A DNA stretch of 64,000 bases, taken from assembly GCA_016716085.1 (NCBI GenBank), contig JADJWY010000023.1, positions 868,001 through 932,000 on the forward strand, given 5' to 3'. Positions 15,852 to 25,874 of this stretch are shown piece by piece (the stretch's first letter is position 1; every line of letters begins with the position of its first letter). Origin of the DNA: Hahellaceae bacterium (GTDB lineage Bacteria > Pseudomonadota > Gammaproteobacteria > Pseudomonadales > Oleiphilaceae). The position numbers were made by a program, and so were the translations under genes. A model generated the notes under the pieces. It did no database searches. It was not told where the DNA came from and was given only the letters and a program-made list of their open reading frames with translations.

Positions 15852-18383
15852 GTGACCGATTCCACGTCCAGCCTCCCGATCGACGCCCGCCTGCAAGCGA
15901 TCAAATCAGCGCTCGCGAGGTCGACGACGCTGGTTCTGCAAGCCGATCCCGGTGCCGGTAAAACTACCCGACTCCCGCCCTCGCTGTTAGACGCGGACTG
16001 GCTGAACGGTCGTCGCATCATTCTGATCGAACCCCGACGGGTTGTCGTAACCAGTATTGCACGCTACCTTGCCAGTCAGCGTCGGGAAGCGGTCGGCGAA
16101 ACCGTCGGCTATCGCATACGCTTCGAGACACGGGTGTCAGCGAGAACTCGCCTGGAAGTCGTCACAGCGGGTATTTTCCTGCGCATGCTGCAAAAGGACC
16201 CTGAACTGAGCGAGATAGGTCTGGTCATCTTTGATGAGTTTCACGAACGCAGTCTTGATCTGGATCTGTCGTTGGCGCTGGCGCGCCAAACCCAGCAACT
16301 TTTCCGTGACGATCTCAGGCTGCTGGTCATGTCCGCAACCCTGGAGAGCGAACGTGTCGCTGAACGACTCAAAACTGACGATACCGGGCCGGCACCGATC
16401 ATTCAGGTGCCCGGTCGCGCCTTTCCTGTCGAAACCCGCTACCTGACCCGAGAGTCAGACAAAGCCTTGATACCGACGGTTGTTGCGGGGATTATGCGAG
16501 CACTGCAGGAAACCGAGGGAAGCCTGCTGGTTTTTTTACCGGGTCAGGGGGAAATTCACCGGGTTCGGTCCCAGATTGAGTCCTCACTGGCTAACAACCT
16601 CTGCATCCTCCCACTTTACGGCGAATTGCCACTGGAACAGCAACAGGCCGCCCTGCGCCCTGTGGGTGCCCCTTTGCGCAAAGTGGTTCTGGCGACCAGT
16701 ATTGCCGAAACCTCGCTGACGATCCCGGATATTACAGTCGTGATCGACTGTGGTCAGAGTCGACTTCCCCGTTTTGATCCAGCCTCGGGCATGACGCGTC
16801 TGGAGACGGTTTGGGTATCCCAGGCATCTGCCGAACAGCGACGGGGACGAGCAGGTCGCACTGGCCCCGGCATCTGCTACCGTCTCTGGACAGCGTCCCG
16901 ACAAGGAGCCCTGCCGACCACCACCCAACCCGAAATACGTGACGCCGATCTGACACCCTTAGCCCTGGAACTCGCTGTTTGGGGGGCTTCTGCCAGCGAA
17001 CTGACCTGGCTGGACCCACCCAGCGAGGCTGCCATGACCGTCGCCCACGATTTGCTGCGAAAACTTGAAGCACTGGACGCAACAGGCGCACTCACGCCGC
17101 ACGGCCGACGACTCGCGGATTATCCACTGCATCCCCGACTCGCACACATGATCGAGCGATCAGGGTCGTGGGGCGCGGTGTCACGGGCATGTCAGATCGC
17201 AGCACTGCTGTCTGAGCGAGACCTGCTCAAAGGGGAAATGCAGAGTGACCTGGGTCTGCGGCTGCAGGCGCTGGAATCGGACACAGATGTGCATGGTCAT
17301 CGAACGGCGGCAGATCCGACTGTACGCAAGCGCGTGCTGCAAATGAGTCGACAATTTGGCCAGCTCGCACCAAGGTCGACAGAGACGGTGTCAGAGCAGT
17401 TCCTGGATAGGGCTGACCTTACGGGAGCGTTATTGAGCCTGGCCTACCCCGACCGCGTGGCACAGGCGCGCAGCGGTCAACCCCATCGTTTCAAACTCAG
17501 GTCCGGTAAAGGAGCGGCGCTGGAGGAATCGGATCCGCTCGCGGGTCACGCCTGTCTTGTGGTTGCCCACCTTGATGGGCAAGCGCGGGAAGCTCGCATC
17601 CGCCTGGCCGCGCCGATCAGTCAAACCGCCCTGGAAGCCATTTTCTCGAAACAACTCCAAATCGAAGACCGCGTTGAGTGGGATGAACAGCATGAAGCCG
17701 TCATCGCCCGCCGGGAAACTCGCCTGGAGGCACTGACACTGCGCAGCGAGCCGCTGAAAAACCCAGACAGTGAGCTCATTGGGCGCGGCGTGTGCCAGGC
17801 CATTGCAAAACACGGCCTCGACACCCTCCCCTGGACAGACAGCCTCCGGCACTGGCAGTCCCGAGCCATCTACCATCGCAAACAGATCGCCCCCGATTTC
17901 CCAGACATTCACGATGCGGCCCTGCTTGCAGCACTTGAAACGTGGCTGCTCCCACACCTGAAAGGCTGTTCTCGCCTATCACATCTGCAGCGCCTTGATC
18001 TTAACCACATCCTCAAAGCTCAGTTTGATTGGAACCAGCAAAAACAAATGGATGAGCTGACACCCAGCGACTGGCTTGCGCCCACCGGAACCCGAGCCCG
18101 TATTGAGTATCCGGAAGAGGGATCGCCTTTCAGTGAAATTCGACTGCAGGAAGTGTTTGGACAAGTAGACGGGCCACGCATCGGTCGTGGTCAGCCCATC
18201 CTGCTGCACCTGCTCTCACCCGCCCGCCGCCCCCTGGCCGTTACGGATAATCTGTCGCGCTTCTGGGATGTCGGCTACCCGGAGGTGCGCAAAGATATGC
18301 GTGGCCGCTATCCGAAGCACCCCTGGCCTGAGGATCCACGATTGGCACCACCGACTAATCGAGCCAAGCCCCGTGGCACCTGA
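15852..18383 (+). CDS. hrpB: ATP-dependent helicase HrpB
   Basis: About 843 residues, the full length of the DEAH-box HrpB family. Motifs in order: Walker A DPGAGKTT near 32-39, DEFHERS (a DEAH variant typical of HrpB), SAT in VMSATLE, SIAETSLTIPDI, and QRRGRAGRTGPG (motif VI). The HrpB C-terminal domain with the PEVRKDMRGRYPKHPWPEDP ending is complete. The frame is open from a TTG at 15819; the GTG at 15852 gives the usual short N-terminus before SLPIDARL and is preferred, but neither has a clear ribosome-binding site. The cellular role of HrpB is poorly known. It converges on the TonB-like gene, 3 bases apart. Confidence 0.95.
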   Translation: MTDSTSSLPIDARLQAIKSALARSTTLVLQADPGAGKTTRLPPSLLDADWLNGRRIILIEPRRVVVTSIARYLASQRREAVGETVGYRIRFETRVSARTRLEVVTAGIFLRMLQKDPELSEIGLVIFDEFHERSLDLDLSLALARQTQQLFRDDLRLLVMSATLESERVAERLKTDDTGPAPIIQVPGRAFPVETRYLTRESDKALIPTVVAGIMRALQETEGSLLVFLPGQGEIHRVRSQIESSLANNLCILPLYGELPLEQQQAALRPVGAPLRKVVLATSIAETSLTIPDITVVIDCGQSRLPRFDPASGMTRLETVWVSQASAEQRRGRAGRTGPGICYRLWTASRQGALPTTTQPEIRDADLTPLALELAVWGASASELTWLDPPSEAAMTVAHDLLRKLEALDATGALTPHGRRLADYPLHPRLAHMIERSGSWGAVSRACQIAALLSERDLLKGEMQSDLGLRLQALESDTDVHGHRTAADPTVRKRVLQMSRQFGQLAPRSTETVSEQFLDRADLTGALLSLAYPDRVAQARSGQPHRFKLRSGKGAALEESDPLAGHACLVVAHLDGQAREARIRLAAPISQTALEAIFSKQLQIEDRVEWDEQHEAVIARRETRLEALTLRSEPLKNPDSELIGRGVCQAIAKHGLDTLPWTDSLRHWQSRAIYHRKQIAPDFPDIHDAALLAALETWLLPHLKGCSRLSHLQRLDLNHILKAQFDWNQQKQMDELTPSDWLAPTGTRARIEYPEEGSPFSEIRLQEVFGQVDGPRIGRGQPILLHLLSPARRPLAVTDNLSRFWDVGYPEVRKDMRGRYPKHPWPEDPRLAPPTNRAKPRGT

Positions 18384-18386
18384 ACC

Positions 18387-19391
18387 TTACTGGGATCGAT
18401 GCAGGCGTTGAGCCTTTCCGCTTTCCCAGGGCGCTTTTTCGGATTCGTGATCATTGCTATCATATTCAAACCGAAGGGAACTGTAGTAGCGGGCAGCCAG
18501 CTCAGGGTCATCGGGCACGACGTATTTTTGAACTGATTTTACGGCCTGGAGCATCGCCCGATCAAAGGCAGGATCTCCCGAAGGTAAATGAGTCTCCGCT
18601 TTTTCCAATCGCCCATAAGGATCCAGTTCAAAGCGGATCATTCCCACCAGCCCCTTCGGCCATGCTTTGTCTGGCCAAAAAGCCATGATTTGCCGTTCCA
18701 TCGCGGCCAGATAGTAATTGATAAAGCGCTGCCGGGATGCATTCTCGTAGTAGTCATCCGCATGCGCATCAACGCCTTCCAAATCAGCATCCGCCAGCGC
18801 CGTCAATCCTGATCCGTCCAGCCAGGCTTTATCTTTAGCATTCATAATAGGGGCGTCCACAATAGGGGCATCAGCGGGTTTTTGGGGTGACTGCTCGGAC
18901 GAGGGTTCCGGCAAGGGCGTCTGACTGACAATCTCTTTAGAGGCAGTCTCGTCAGGGACATTCTGTTTCTGCGGTTTCGCCTCTGCAGCACGCTGCTTCG
19001 CGGGTGCCCTGGCCGGTTGTGAGGAGGCTTTTTGCGGACGCTCAGCTGCATTCCCCTCAGGATCGTGGCGCGGGTCATGGCGCTCCCGATCCTCAGGTGG
19101 CTTGGCGGGTACCGGTAAAGACGGTAAAGCCTCCACTTTTTCCAGCACCTTGTCAGGTTTGGATTCAGGTGCCTGCACAGACGTCAGATACACGGTCTGG
19201 CTGCGAACCGGGGCACTTGCTCGCGGGGATGGCGCCTCATATAAATAGCCCGCGCAGATGAGTAGAATCATATTGACAAGTGTGCTGAGCGCGACGACCC
19301 TCAACGTCACATGCAGTCCCCCGCGGGAGCGCTTGTCGGGACGCGCCATCGTCGGCACTGTCCGCAAAGAATCAAGCGCCAGCTTAGCCAT
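18387..19391 (-). CDS. TonB/TolA-like energy transducer protein
   Basis: 334 residues with the TonB layout: a short cytoplasmic basic N-terminus, one membrane anchor (about 29-49, with VALSTLVNMILLICAGYLY), a long Pro/Ala/Glu/Lys-rich periplasmic spacer (about 70-190), and a C-terminal domain with QIMAFWPDKAWPKGL and a GMIRFELDPYGRLEKAE strand pair typical of TonB C-terminal folds. It would couple the inner-membrane proton gradient to an outer-membrane partner, but no ExbBD, TolQR or receptor genes are nearby. A second possible start lies at codon 15 (MARPDKRSRGG). The gene overlaps no other and is divergent from the methyltransferase, 19 bases apart. Confidence 0.75.
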   Translation of the reverse strand: MAKLALDSLRTVPTMARPDKRSRGGLHVTLRVVALSTLVNMILLICAGYLYEAPSPRASAPVRSQTVYLTSVQAPESKPDKVLEKVEALPSLPVPAKPPEDRERHDPRHDPEGNAAERPQKASSQPARAPAKQRAAEAKPQKQNVPDETASKEIVSQTPLPEPSSEQSPQKPADAPIVDAPIMNAKDKAWLDGSGLTALADADLEGVDAHADDYYENASRQRFINYYLAAMERQIMAFWPDKAWPKGLVGMIRFELDPYGRLEKAETHLPSGDPAFDRAMLQAVKSVQKYVVPDDPELAARYYSSLRFEYDSNDHESEKAPWESGKAQRLHRSQ

Positions 19392-19410
19392 AGAAGGACA
19401 CCGAACACCG

Positions 19411-20040
19411 ATGGGACTTTACCACGAACACATACTGCCTCATGTTATCGATTGCGTCTGCGGCATGGGCCGGATTCAGCACCACCGCGCGCTCCTGGTA
19501 CCCCGCGCTCAGGGTACCGTTCTCGAAGTAGGCCTGGGGTCAGGCCTGAACCTGCCCCATTACGCGCTCGACCGCATCCAGCGATTGATGGCGATTGAGC
19601 CTTCCGCTGGCATGCGCCGAAAAGCACAACAAAGAATACATGCCCTTGGCCTGACCCCGGAATGGATTGAATTGGAGGGTGATCTTATTCCACTTCCAGG
19701 TAACAGTGTAGACACGATCGTGATTACCTATACCCTTTGCACCATTCCTGATGTGAGCAAGGCCTTAAGTGAAATGCACCGTCTGCTGAAGCCCGGAGGT
19801 CAGCTTCTTTTCAGTGAACATGGCAAGTCACCCGACGGCGATGTGTTTTACTGGCAGGAAAAACTCACCCCGCTCTGGCGATGTTTTGCCGGCGGCTGCC
19901 ATTTGAATCGGGACATCCCGACCCTCATCAGTGATGCAGGGTTTCAGCTGCGGGAGCTGGATCAGGGCTATATTCCCCAAAGCCCCCGCTTTGCGGGTTT
20001 CAACTACCGGGGCATTGCCTCCGTCCCTGCTGAAAAGTGA
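19411..20040 (+). CDS. class I SAM-dependent methyltransferase
   Basis: 209 residues from the ATG at 19411. The frame is open back to 19258, but that part lies inside the opposite-strand TonB-like gene. The AdoMet motif I is VLEVGLGSGLNLPHY (about 40-54), an acidic residue follows in MAIEPS, and motif IV/V appear as VDTIVITYTLCTIPD and HRLLKPGGQLLFSEHG. The layout is that of small UbiE/methyltransferase type 11 proteins such as the human METTL7-like group (MGLYHEHILPHVID start). The substrate is unknown. It precedes phaC by about 100 bases and may share its transcript. Confidence 0.82.
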   Translation: MGLYHEHILPHVIDCVCGMGRIQHHRALLVPRAQGTVLEVGLGSGLNLPHYALDRIQRLMAIEPSAGMRRKAQQRIHALGLTPEWIELEGDLIPLPGNSVDTIVITYTLCTIPDVSKALSEMHRLLKPGGQLLFSEHGKSPDGDVFYWQEKLTPLWRCFAGGCHLNRDIPTLISDAGFQLRELDQGYIPQSPRFAGFNYRGIASVPAEK

Positions 20041-20141
20041 CACAGCGCATTGCGGCTCCAGACCATAAATGGTGAAATGCCAGTCATTGCGCTCTACACC
20101 AACGAATGCGCTCAAAAAAAACAACAGACCGAGGTCTTCTC

Positions 20142-21881
20142 ATGGATAACACCATACTTGCCGAGTCGAAAGCGATCGATCGGCTGCTTCATGCCTTTAT
20201 CGGAAACAGCAGCGGCGGCAACTCACCCGCCGCGATCTACAGTGCCTACATCGACTGGCTCAGCCACGCTATGATGGCGCCGGGCAAGCAGGCTGAACTG
20301 ATGAAAAACATTGGTCGCAACATGGGACGCTTTGCGGTATACACCTCGCGCGTACTGGCTCAGGCCAATCCTGAGCCGATGATCCACCCGCTACCCCAGG
20401 ATTACCGTTTCAGCGCGCCGGAATGGCAGAAATTTCCCTTCAACCTCATTCACCAAAGTTTTCTGCTGTATGAGCAGTGGTGGCACTATGCGACCACAGG
20501 GATCCCCGGTGTGACCAAGCGCAATGAAGAAATGGTTGAGTTCGGTGCCCGCCAGTTTCTCGATCAGTTCTCACCCTCGAACTATCCCTGGCTGAATCCC
20601 GAAGTCATCAAGGCAACCAAGGAGTCCGGCGGAAAAAACTTTGTTCAGGGCTTCAAATACTGGCTGGAGGATCTGCGCCGCACGGTCAATAAAGAAGATC
20701 CGGCCGGTACGGAGAACTTCAAGCCTGGTAAAAATCTGGCCGTCACACCTGGCGATGTGGTTTATCGTAACAGTCTGATTGAATTGATTCAGTACAAACC
20801 CACCACGGACAAGGTGAAAAAGGAGCCTGTGCTGATCGTACCGGCCTGGATCATGAAGTACTACATTCTCGACCTTTCTCCCGAAAACTCAATGGTGAAA
20901 TACCTGGTCGAACAGGGACACACCGTCTTCATGATTTCCTGGTTGAATCCCGGTAGCAAAGATCGTGAATTGACCATGAACGACTATTACAGCATGGGTG
21001 TCATGGAAGCCATCAATGCGATTTCAGCCATTATTCCCGACACTAAAATTCATACCTGCGGGTACTGTCTGGGTGGAACGATTCTCTCTATCGCAGCGGC
21101 GGCAATGGGTCGGGACCAGGATGATCGGCTGGCCAGCATGACGCTACTGGCCGCGCAAACTGACTTCACGGAAGCGGGTGAACTGCTGCTCTTTATAAAC
21201 GAAAGCCAGCTCACCTTCCTTGAAGATATCATGTGGGAACAGGGTTACCTCGAAGCTGACCAGATGGCGGGGGCGTTTATGATGCTGCGCTCCAAGGATC
21301 TATTGTGGTCGCGCATCATCAAGGAATACATGATGGCAGAGCGCAGCGGCATGAACGACCTGATGGCCTGGAACGCCGACACCACCCGGATGCCCTACCG
21401 CATGCACTCCCAATACCTGCGCTCGTTGTTTCTTAACAATGACCTCGCTGAGGGCCGCTTTGAAGTCAACGGTGAACCGATCTTCCTGCGTGACATTCGC
21501 GTCCCCATCTTTGCCGTAGGAACGTCCAAGGACCACGTTGCCCCCTGGAAATCCGTCTTCAAGATCCGCACACTGACCAGTTCGCCGGAAATCACCTTCC
21601 TGCTGACCAGCGGCGGCCACAATGCGGGCATCGTCAGTCAGCCGGGCAAGAAAAACCGCAGTTACCAGATTCAGACCCGTCACAGCGGCGACAAGAACCT
21701 GAGCCCGGATCAGTGGCTGCAAAATGCCGAATCCCACCAGGGCTCCTGGTGGCCGGCATGGGAAGGCTGGTTGTCAGAACACAGCAGCGAAGAGGTTAAA
21801 GCCCCCCCGACGACAGGAAATACGGCAAAAGGCTACGGTGCCATCTGCCCTGCGCCGGGAACCTACGTGCATATTAAGTAA
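20142..21881 (+). CDS. phaC: class I poly(3-hydroxyalkanoate) synthase
   Basis: 579 residues from the ATG at 20142 (GAGG at 20131-20134); an in-frame ATG at 20106 has no good ribosome site. It polymerises 3-hydroxyacyl-CoA into storage polyester on granules. The lipase-like box GYCLGG carries the nucleophile Cys309, with Asp464 in GTSKDHVAPW and His493 in TSGGHNAGIV. The N-terminal domain has the class I landmarks (WQKFPFNLIHQSFLL-like region). No phaA, phaB, phaP or phaR lies alongside, so the monomer pathway is elsewhere. The C-terminus (CPAPGTYVHIK) is typical. Confidence 0.95.
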   Translation: MDNTILAESKAIDRLLHAFIGNSSGGNSPAAIYSAYIDWLSHAMMAPGKQAELMKNIGRNMGRFAVYTSRVLAQANPEPMIHPLPQDYRFSAPEWQKFPFNLIHQSFLLYEQWWHYATTGIPGVTKRNEEMVEFGARQFLDQFSPSNYPWLNPEVIKATKESGGKNFVQGFKYWLEDLRRTVNKEDPAGTENFKPGKNLAVTPGDVVYRNSLIELIQYKPTTDKVKKEPVLIVPAWIMKYYILDLSPENSMVKYLVEQGHTVFMISWLNPGSKDRELTMNDYYSMGVMEAINAISAIIPDTKIHTCGYCLGGTILSIAAAAMGRDQDDRLASMTLLAAQTDFTEAGELLLFINESQLTFLEDIMWEQGYLEADQMAGAFMMLRSKDLLWSRIIKEYMMAERSGMNDLMAWNADTTRMPYRMHSQYLRSLFLNNDLAEGRFEVNGEPIFLRDIRVPIFAVGTSKDHVAPWKSVFKIRTLTSSPEITFLLTSGGHNAGIVSQPGKKNRSYQIQTRHSGDKNLSPDQWLQNAESHQGSWWPAWEGWLSEHSSEEVKAPPTTGNTAKGYGAICPAPGTYVHIK

Positions 21882-21942
21882 TCGTTTACCAATCTTTAAT
21901 TTTTCTGACGACGTTTGGTCATTTAGTCTTACATTCCCAGAT

Positions 21943-21971
21943 ACCGACCCGGGCAACTGTCCGGGTTCGGT
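21943..21971. repeat. GC-rich hairpin after phaC
   Basis: ACCGACCCGG (21943-21952) pairs with CCGGGTTCGGT (21961-21971) with a one-base bulge and an 8-base loop. There is no T run after it, so it is a weak terminator at best. It lies in the 170-base gap between phaC and the ABC transporter operon. Confidence 0.35.
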
Positions 21972-22051
21972 CATGTCCAGTCTGAATCAAGTCAAAAGAC
22001 ACTGATTCGAAACACACTGGAAACTCAATTGAAAACGGAGTGACGCTCAAC

Positions 22052-22984
22052 ATGATTGAGGTGAAGAATCTCAGCCGCCGCTATGGCGATTTCTATGCAG
22101 TCAAAAACGTCAGTTTCAGCATTGCCCCCGGACAGATCGTGGGACTGCTCGGACACAACGGTGCCGGAAAGACCACCATCATGAAAATGCTGACGGGCTT
22201 CCTGGAGTCTACCGACGGGCAAATCCAAATCGCCGGAAAAGATCTTCAGCAGCACAGTCTGGAACTGCGTGGCCAAATGGGCTATCTGCCAGAATCCCCC
22301 CCGATTTACCCGGAAATGACAGTCTTCGACTACCTTGAGTTCGCCGCCCAGCTCAAAGGCGTCGCTACCGCCGAGCGAGAAACTGCGGTCATCGATGTCA
22401 TTCGTAAAACGGATTTAGGAAGCAAGGCTGCCGCGCCCATCAGCACCCTGTCGAGGGGCTACCGGCAACGTGTGGGCGTCGCTCAGGCCCTGCTCAATAA
22501 GCCCGCCCTGCTGATTATGGACGAACCTACCAATGGACTGGACCCCACCCAGATCGAGCACATGCGTGACCTGATTCGTTCTCTACGCGAACATACCACC
22601 GTTATCCTGTCGACTCACATCATGCAGGAAGTCAGTGCGATGTGTGACCGGGTATTGATCATTCGCCACGGCGAACTGGCACTGGACTCCACCCTGGAGG
22701 CGCTCAAGCAGTCCAACCGGCTTCTGTTGAAATCGACCGCCCCCCTTGAGAAGGTCCGTCATGCGCTTGAGCAACATCAGGGATTGACCCTGATTCAGGA
22801 TGAACAGGGACGAATTCACCTGACGTCGCAAACCGGCGATTTGGGTGAACCCCAGATTACGGAGATTGCGCGCAGCCTGATGATCGCCAATATTCCGTTC
22901 TCGGCGCTGCACCCGGAAATCCGCGACCTCGAAACCGTCTTCAAAGAAATCAATAATCAGAAGGAGTCTCGCCATGCAGCCTAA
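22052..22984 (+). CDS. ABC transporter ATP-binding protein (GldA-like)
   Basis: 310 residues. The nucleotide-binding domain is complete: Walker A GHNGAGKTT (about 37-45), Q-loop region in GYLPESPPIYPEMTVFDYL, signature LSRGYRQRVG, Walker B LLIMDEPTNGLDP, and the switch His in STHIMQEV. The last 90 residues are an accessory C-terminal domain found in exporters of the GldA/NosF type. The ATG at 22052 has GGAG 11 bases upstream; a GTG at 22040 overlaps that site. It is the first gene of a three-gene operon with the permease fusion (overlap of 11 bases) and the DUF4340 protein. Confidence 0.9.
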   Translation: MIEVKNLSRRYGDFYAVKNVSFSIAPGQIVGLLGHNGAGKTTIMKMLTGFLESTDGQIQIAGKDLQQHSLELRGQMGYLPESPPIYPEMTVFDYLEFAAQLKGVATAERETAVIDVIRKTDLGSKAAAPISTLSRGYRQRVGVAQALLNKPALLIMDEPTNGLDPTQIEHMRDLIRSLREHTTVILSTHIMQEVSAMCDRVLIIRHGELALDSTLEALKQSNRLLLKSTAPLEKVRHALEQHQGLTLIQDEQGRIHLTSQTGDLGEPQITEIARSLMIANIPFSALHPEIRDLETVFKEINNQKESRHAA

Positions 22985-25874
22985 AGGCAGCATCACGTGC
23001 CTGGCCCGCAAGGAGATCGCCCAGTTTTTCTCCTCGCCGGTAGCTTTTGTGTTCCTGGGTACATTTCTGGCCGTCAGCCTGTTTTCGTTCTTCTGGGTGG
23101 ATGCCTTTTTTGCCCGTAACATCGCGGACGTTCGTCCCTTATTCCAATCCATGCCGCTGCTACTGATCTTTCTGGTTGCGGCGCTGACCATGCGCATGTG
23201 GAGTGAAGAGCGTCGCATGGGCACCATCGAGTTTCTGATGACACTCCCCGTCACACCGCTCAAGCTGGTATTGGGTAAGTTCGTCGCCTGTATCGCACTG
23301 CTCGCCATTGCGGTGGCGCTGACGCTCCCCCTGCCCATTACCGTCAGCCTGCTAGGCAACCTCGACTGGGGTCCGGTCTTCGGCGCATACCTGGCGACTC
23401 TGTTCCTGGGTGCGTCATATATCGCCATTGGACTCTTCATCAGCTCCCGCAACGATAGCCAGATTGTCAGCCTCATCCTGACCGTGCTGGTCTGTCTGGG
23501 CTTTTACCTGCTGGGTTCCGAAACGCTCGCCAATCTCCTGAACCAGAAAACCGGTGAAATCCTGCAGTCGCTGAGCACAGGCATCCGCTTTGACTCAATC
23601 ACCCGCGGCATTCTGGATATCCGCGACATCTATTACTACCTCAGTTTGGTAGGAGTCTTTCTGACCCTGAATATACTGGGATTGGAAAAACAACGCTGGT
23701 CTACCGGCAGTGGCCCCCGAGCCCACCATAAAGCCTGGTACGCGCTGGTCACGTTCACCCTGCTTAACCTGATCGTTGGCAACGTATGGCTTAGCCAGGT
23801 TAAAACCCTGCGTACAGATCTGACCCACGGCCAGATCTTCTCCATCAGCGATGCGACTCGCCAAACCCTGGGACGCCTGCAGGAACCCCTGCTGATTCGC
23901 GGCTACTTCAGCGCAAAAACGCACCCGCTGCTGTCACCGCTGGTGCCGCAATTGCGTGATCTGATCAAAGAATACGAAGTGGCAGGTGATGGCCGGGTGC
24001 GCGTCGAATTCGTCGATCCGCAACAAAACCCGGAGCTGGAGGATGAAGCGAATACCAAATACAGCATTAAACCGGTTCCCTTCCAGGTCTCTGACAAGTA
24101 CCAGGCCTCGCTGGTGAACTCCTACTTCAACGTGCTGGTGTCCTATGGTGATCAGTTTGAAGTGCTGGGTTTCCGTGACCTGATCGAGGTGAAAGAAAAA
24201 GCCGAAATGGATATCGACGTCAAACTCCGCAACCCCGAGTATGACATCACCAAAGCCGTAAAAAAGGTGCTGACCTCCTTCCAGTCGTCGGGCGAGCTCT
24301 TTACCTCTATCAAGCAGCCGATCACCTTTACGGGCTATGTTTCTGACACAACGGCCCTGCCTGAAGAACTTCAGATTCTGCGTGCAGCCATGGATGACGT
24401 TCTGAAAGACTTCGAAGAAAAATCCGGCGGTAAGTTTCAGGCCACACTGGAAGACCCTCAGTCGGGGGATGGCCAGTTAGCCCAGACGATTCTGGATCAA
24501 TTTGGCATGCGCCCAATGTCGGCCAGCCTCCTGTCAAATGAGCAGTTCTATTTCTATATGCTGCTCAGCGACGGCAAGCAGCACGTTCAGATAGCCATCC
24601 CCGATGCGCTGGATAGCGAAGCGCTTAAACGTAATATTGAAGCGGGTCTGAAGCGATTTGCGGGTGACTTCACGCGCACCGTAGGGCTGGTCGCGCCGCA
24701 GGCAGAACAAAATCCCTATGCGCCGCCATCGAACACCCATAACTTCGATCTGCTGCGGGAAAAACTGACCGAAACACTGACCGTCAAAGACGTTGATCTG
24801 AATGATGGCAAAGTGCCCGAAGATGTCGACCTGCTGATACTGGCTGCGCCTGAAAATCTGAACGACAAACAACTGTTCGCCTTCGACCAATTTTTAATGC
24901 AAGGTGGCACCGTCGTCCTGGCGACCTCTCCGCTGGCAACGGAACTGTCGCGCACCTCGCTGATGGCCAAGCCTTATGAATCAGGTTTGGGGGATTGGCT
25001 GGCGCAGCAAGGCATTTCAGTAGACAACTCTTTGGTACTCGACCCTCAAAACGCGCGCTTTCCGATTCCGGTCACGCGCAACGTTGGAGGCTTTCAGTTC
25101 CAGGAAGTGTCGCTATTGGACTACCCCTACTTTGCCGATATTCGCAGTGAAGGGTTAAATGCGTCATCCATGATCACATCGGGCTTACCCCAGCTGACAA
25201 TGGCCTGGGCGTCTCCCCTGCACTTTGACGCGACCGCAGCGACCGGGATCACCTATACCCCCCTTGTCAACACCTCAGAAGGGTCATGGACCTCTGAGAG
25301 TCTGGAATTGACGCCTCGCATGGGGGATCTGGCATCGACCACACTGTGGACACCTGAAGGCAAAACCAGCTCGCAGGTTGTGGGTGCGATGTTTGAAGGA
25401 CGCTTCGAATCCTACTTCAAGGGTAAACCGTCGCCCTTGCTAAGCACGGAAACGGCAGAGAAAGCCCCGACGGCCGAGGGTGAAACGCCGCCAGCAGACA
25501 AACCCACATTCTCCGGCGTTTTGGATAAATCGGCTGAATCCGCCCGGATTTTCCTGTTCGCCTCGAATGAATTCGTCACCGATCAAACGATCAACCTCAC
25601 CAGCTCTGTGGACCGGACACTCTACCTCAACAGCCTGCAGCTCGTGCAGAACGCCGTAGACTGGTCTCTGGAAGATCGGGATTTACTGGCGATTCGTTCG
25701 CGAAGCCAATTCGCCAACACCCTTCCCCCGATGGAGCCATCTCAACAAATGTTTTGGGAGTACCTTAACTACGCCCTGATGTTAGCCGGTCTTGCGCTCA
25801 TTTACATGGTGTATCGTGGCTGGCTGAGTCGCCAACACAAGCGTCATGCCCGCCTGCTAGGAGGTAATGTGTAA
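22974..25874 (+). CDS. ABC permease fused to GldG-like periplasmic protein
   Basis: 966 residues. Residues 1-240 form a six-helix ABC-2 type permease (GldF-like: RKEIAQFFSSPVAFVFLGTF start, MWSEERRMGTIEFLMTLPV motif). From about 250 a second part begins with a membrane helix followed by a large GldG-like periplasmic domain (TLRTDLTHGQIFSISDATRQ, then a Rossmann-like region with DLLILAAPENLNDKQLFAFD) and ends in a last helix and basic tail. In gliding Bacteroidetes these are two proteins, but fused forms are known in proteobacteria. The cargo in non-gliding bacteria is not established. AAGGAG precedes the start. Confidence 0.88.
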   Translation: MQPKGSITCLARKEIAQFFSSPVAFVFLGTFLAVSLFSFFWVDAFFARNIADVRPLFQSMPLLLIFLVAALTMRMWSEERRMGTIEFLMTLPVTPLKLVLGKFVACIALLAIAVALTLPLPITVSLLGNLDWGPVFGAYLATLFLGASYIAIGLFISSRNDSQIVSLILTVLVCLGFYLLGSETLANLLNQKTGEILQSLSTGIRFDSITRGILDIRDIYYYLSLVGVFLTLNILGLEKQRWSTGSGPRAHHKAWYALVTFTLLNLIVGNVWLSQVKTLRTDLTHGQIFSISDATRQTLGRLQEPLLIRGYFSAKTHPLLSPLVPQLRDLIKEYEVAGDGRVRVEFVDPQQNPELEDEANTKYSIKPVPFQVSDKYQASLVNSYFNVLVSYGDQFEVLGFRDLIEVKEKAEMDIDVKLRNPEYDITKAVKKVLTSFQSSGELFTSIKQPITFTGYVSDTTALPEELQILRAAMDDVLKDFEEKSGGKFQATLEDPQSGDGQLAQTILDQFGMRPMSASLLSNEQFYFYMLLSDGKQHVQIAIPDALDSEALKRNIEAGLKRFAGDFTRTVGLVAPQAEQNPYAPPSNTHNFDLLREKLTETLTVKDVDLNDGKVPEDVDLLILAAPENLNDKQLFAFDQFLMQGGTVVLATSPLATELSRTSLMAKPYESGLGDWLAQQGISVDNSLVLDPQNARFPIPVTRNVGGFQFQEVSLLDYPYFADIRSEGLNASSMITSGLPQLTMAWASPLHFDATAATGITYTPLVNTSEGSWTSESLELTPRMGDLASTTLWTPEGKTSSQVVGAMFEGRFESYFKGKPSPLLSTETAEKAPTAEGETPPADKPTFSGVLDKSAESARIFLFASNEFVTDQTINLTSSVDRTLYLNSLQLVQNAVDWSLEDRDLLAIRSRSQFANTLPPMEPSQQMFWEYLNYALMLAGLALIYMVYRGWLSRQHKRHARLLGGNV

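Noticed and set aside
19258..19410. N-terminal extension of the methyltransferase
   Set aside because: Lies within the opposite-strand TonB-like gene; the conserved start is the ATG at 19411.
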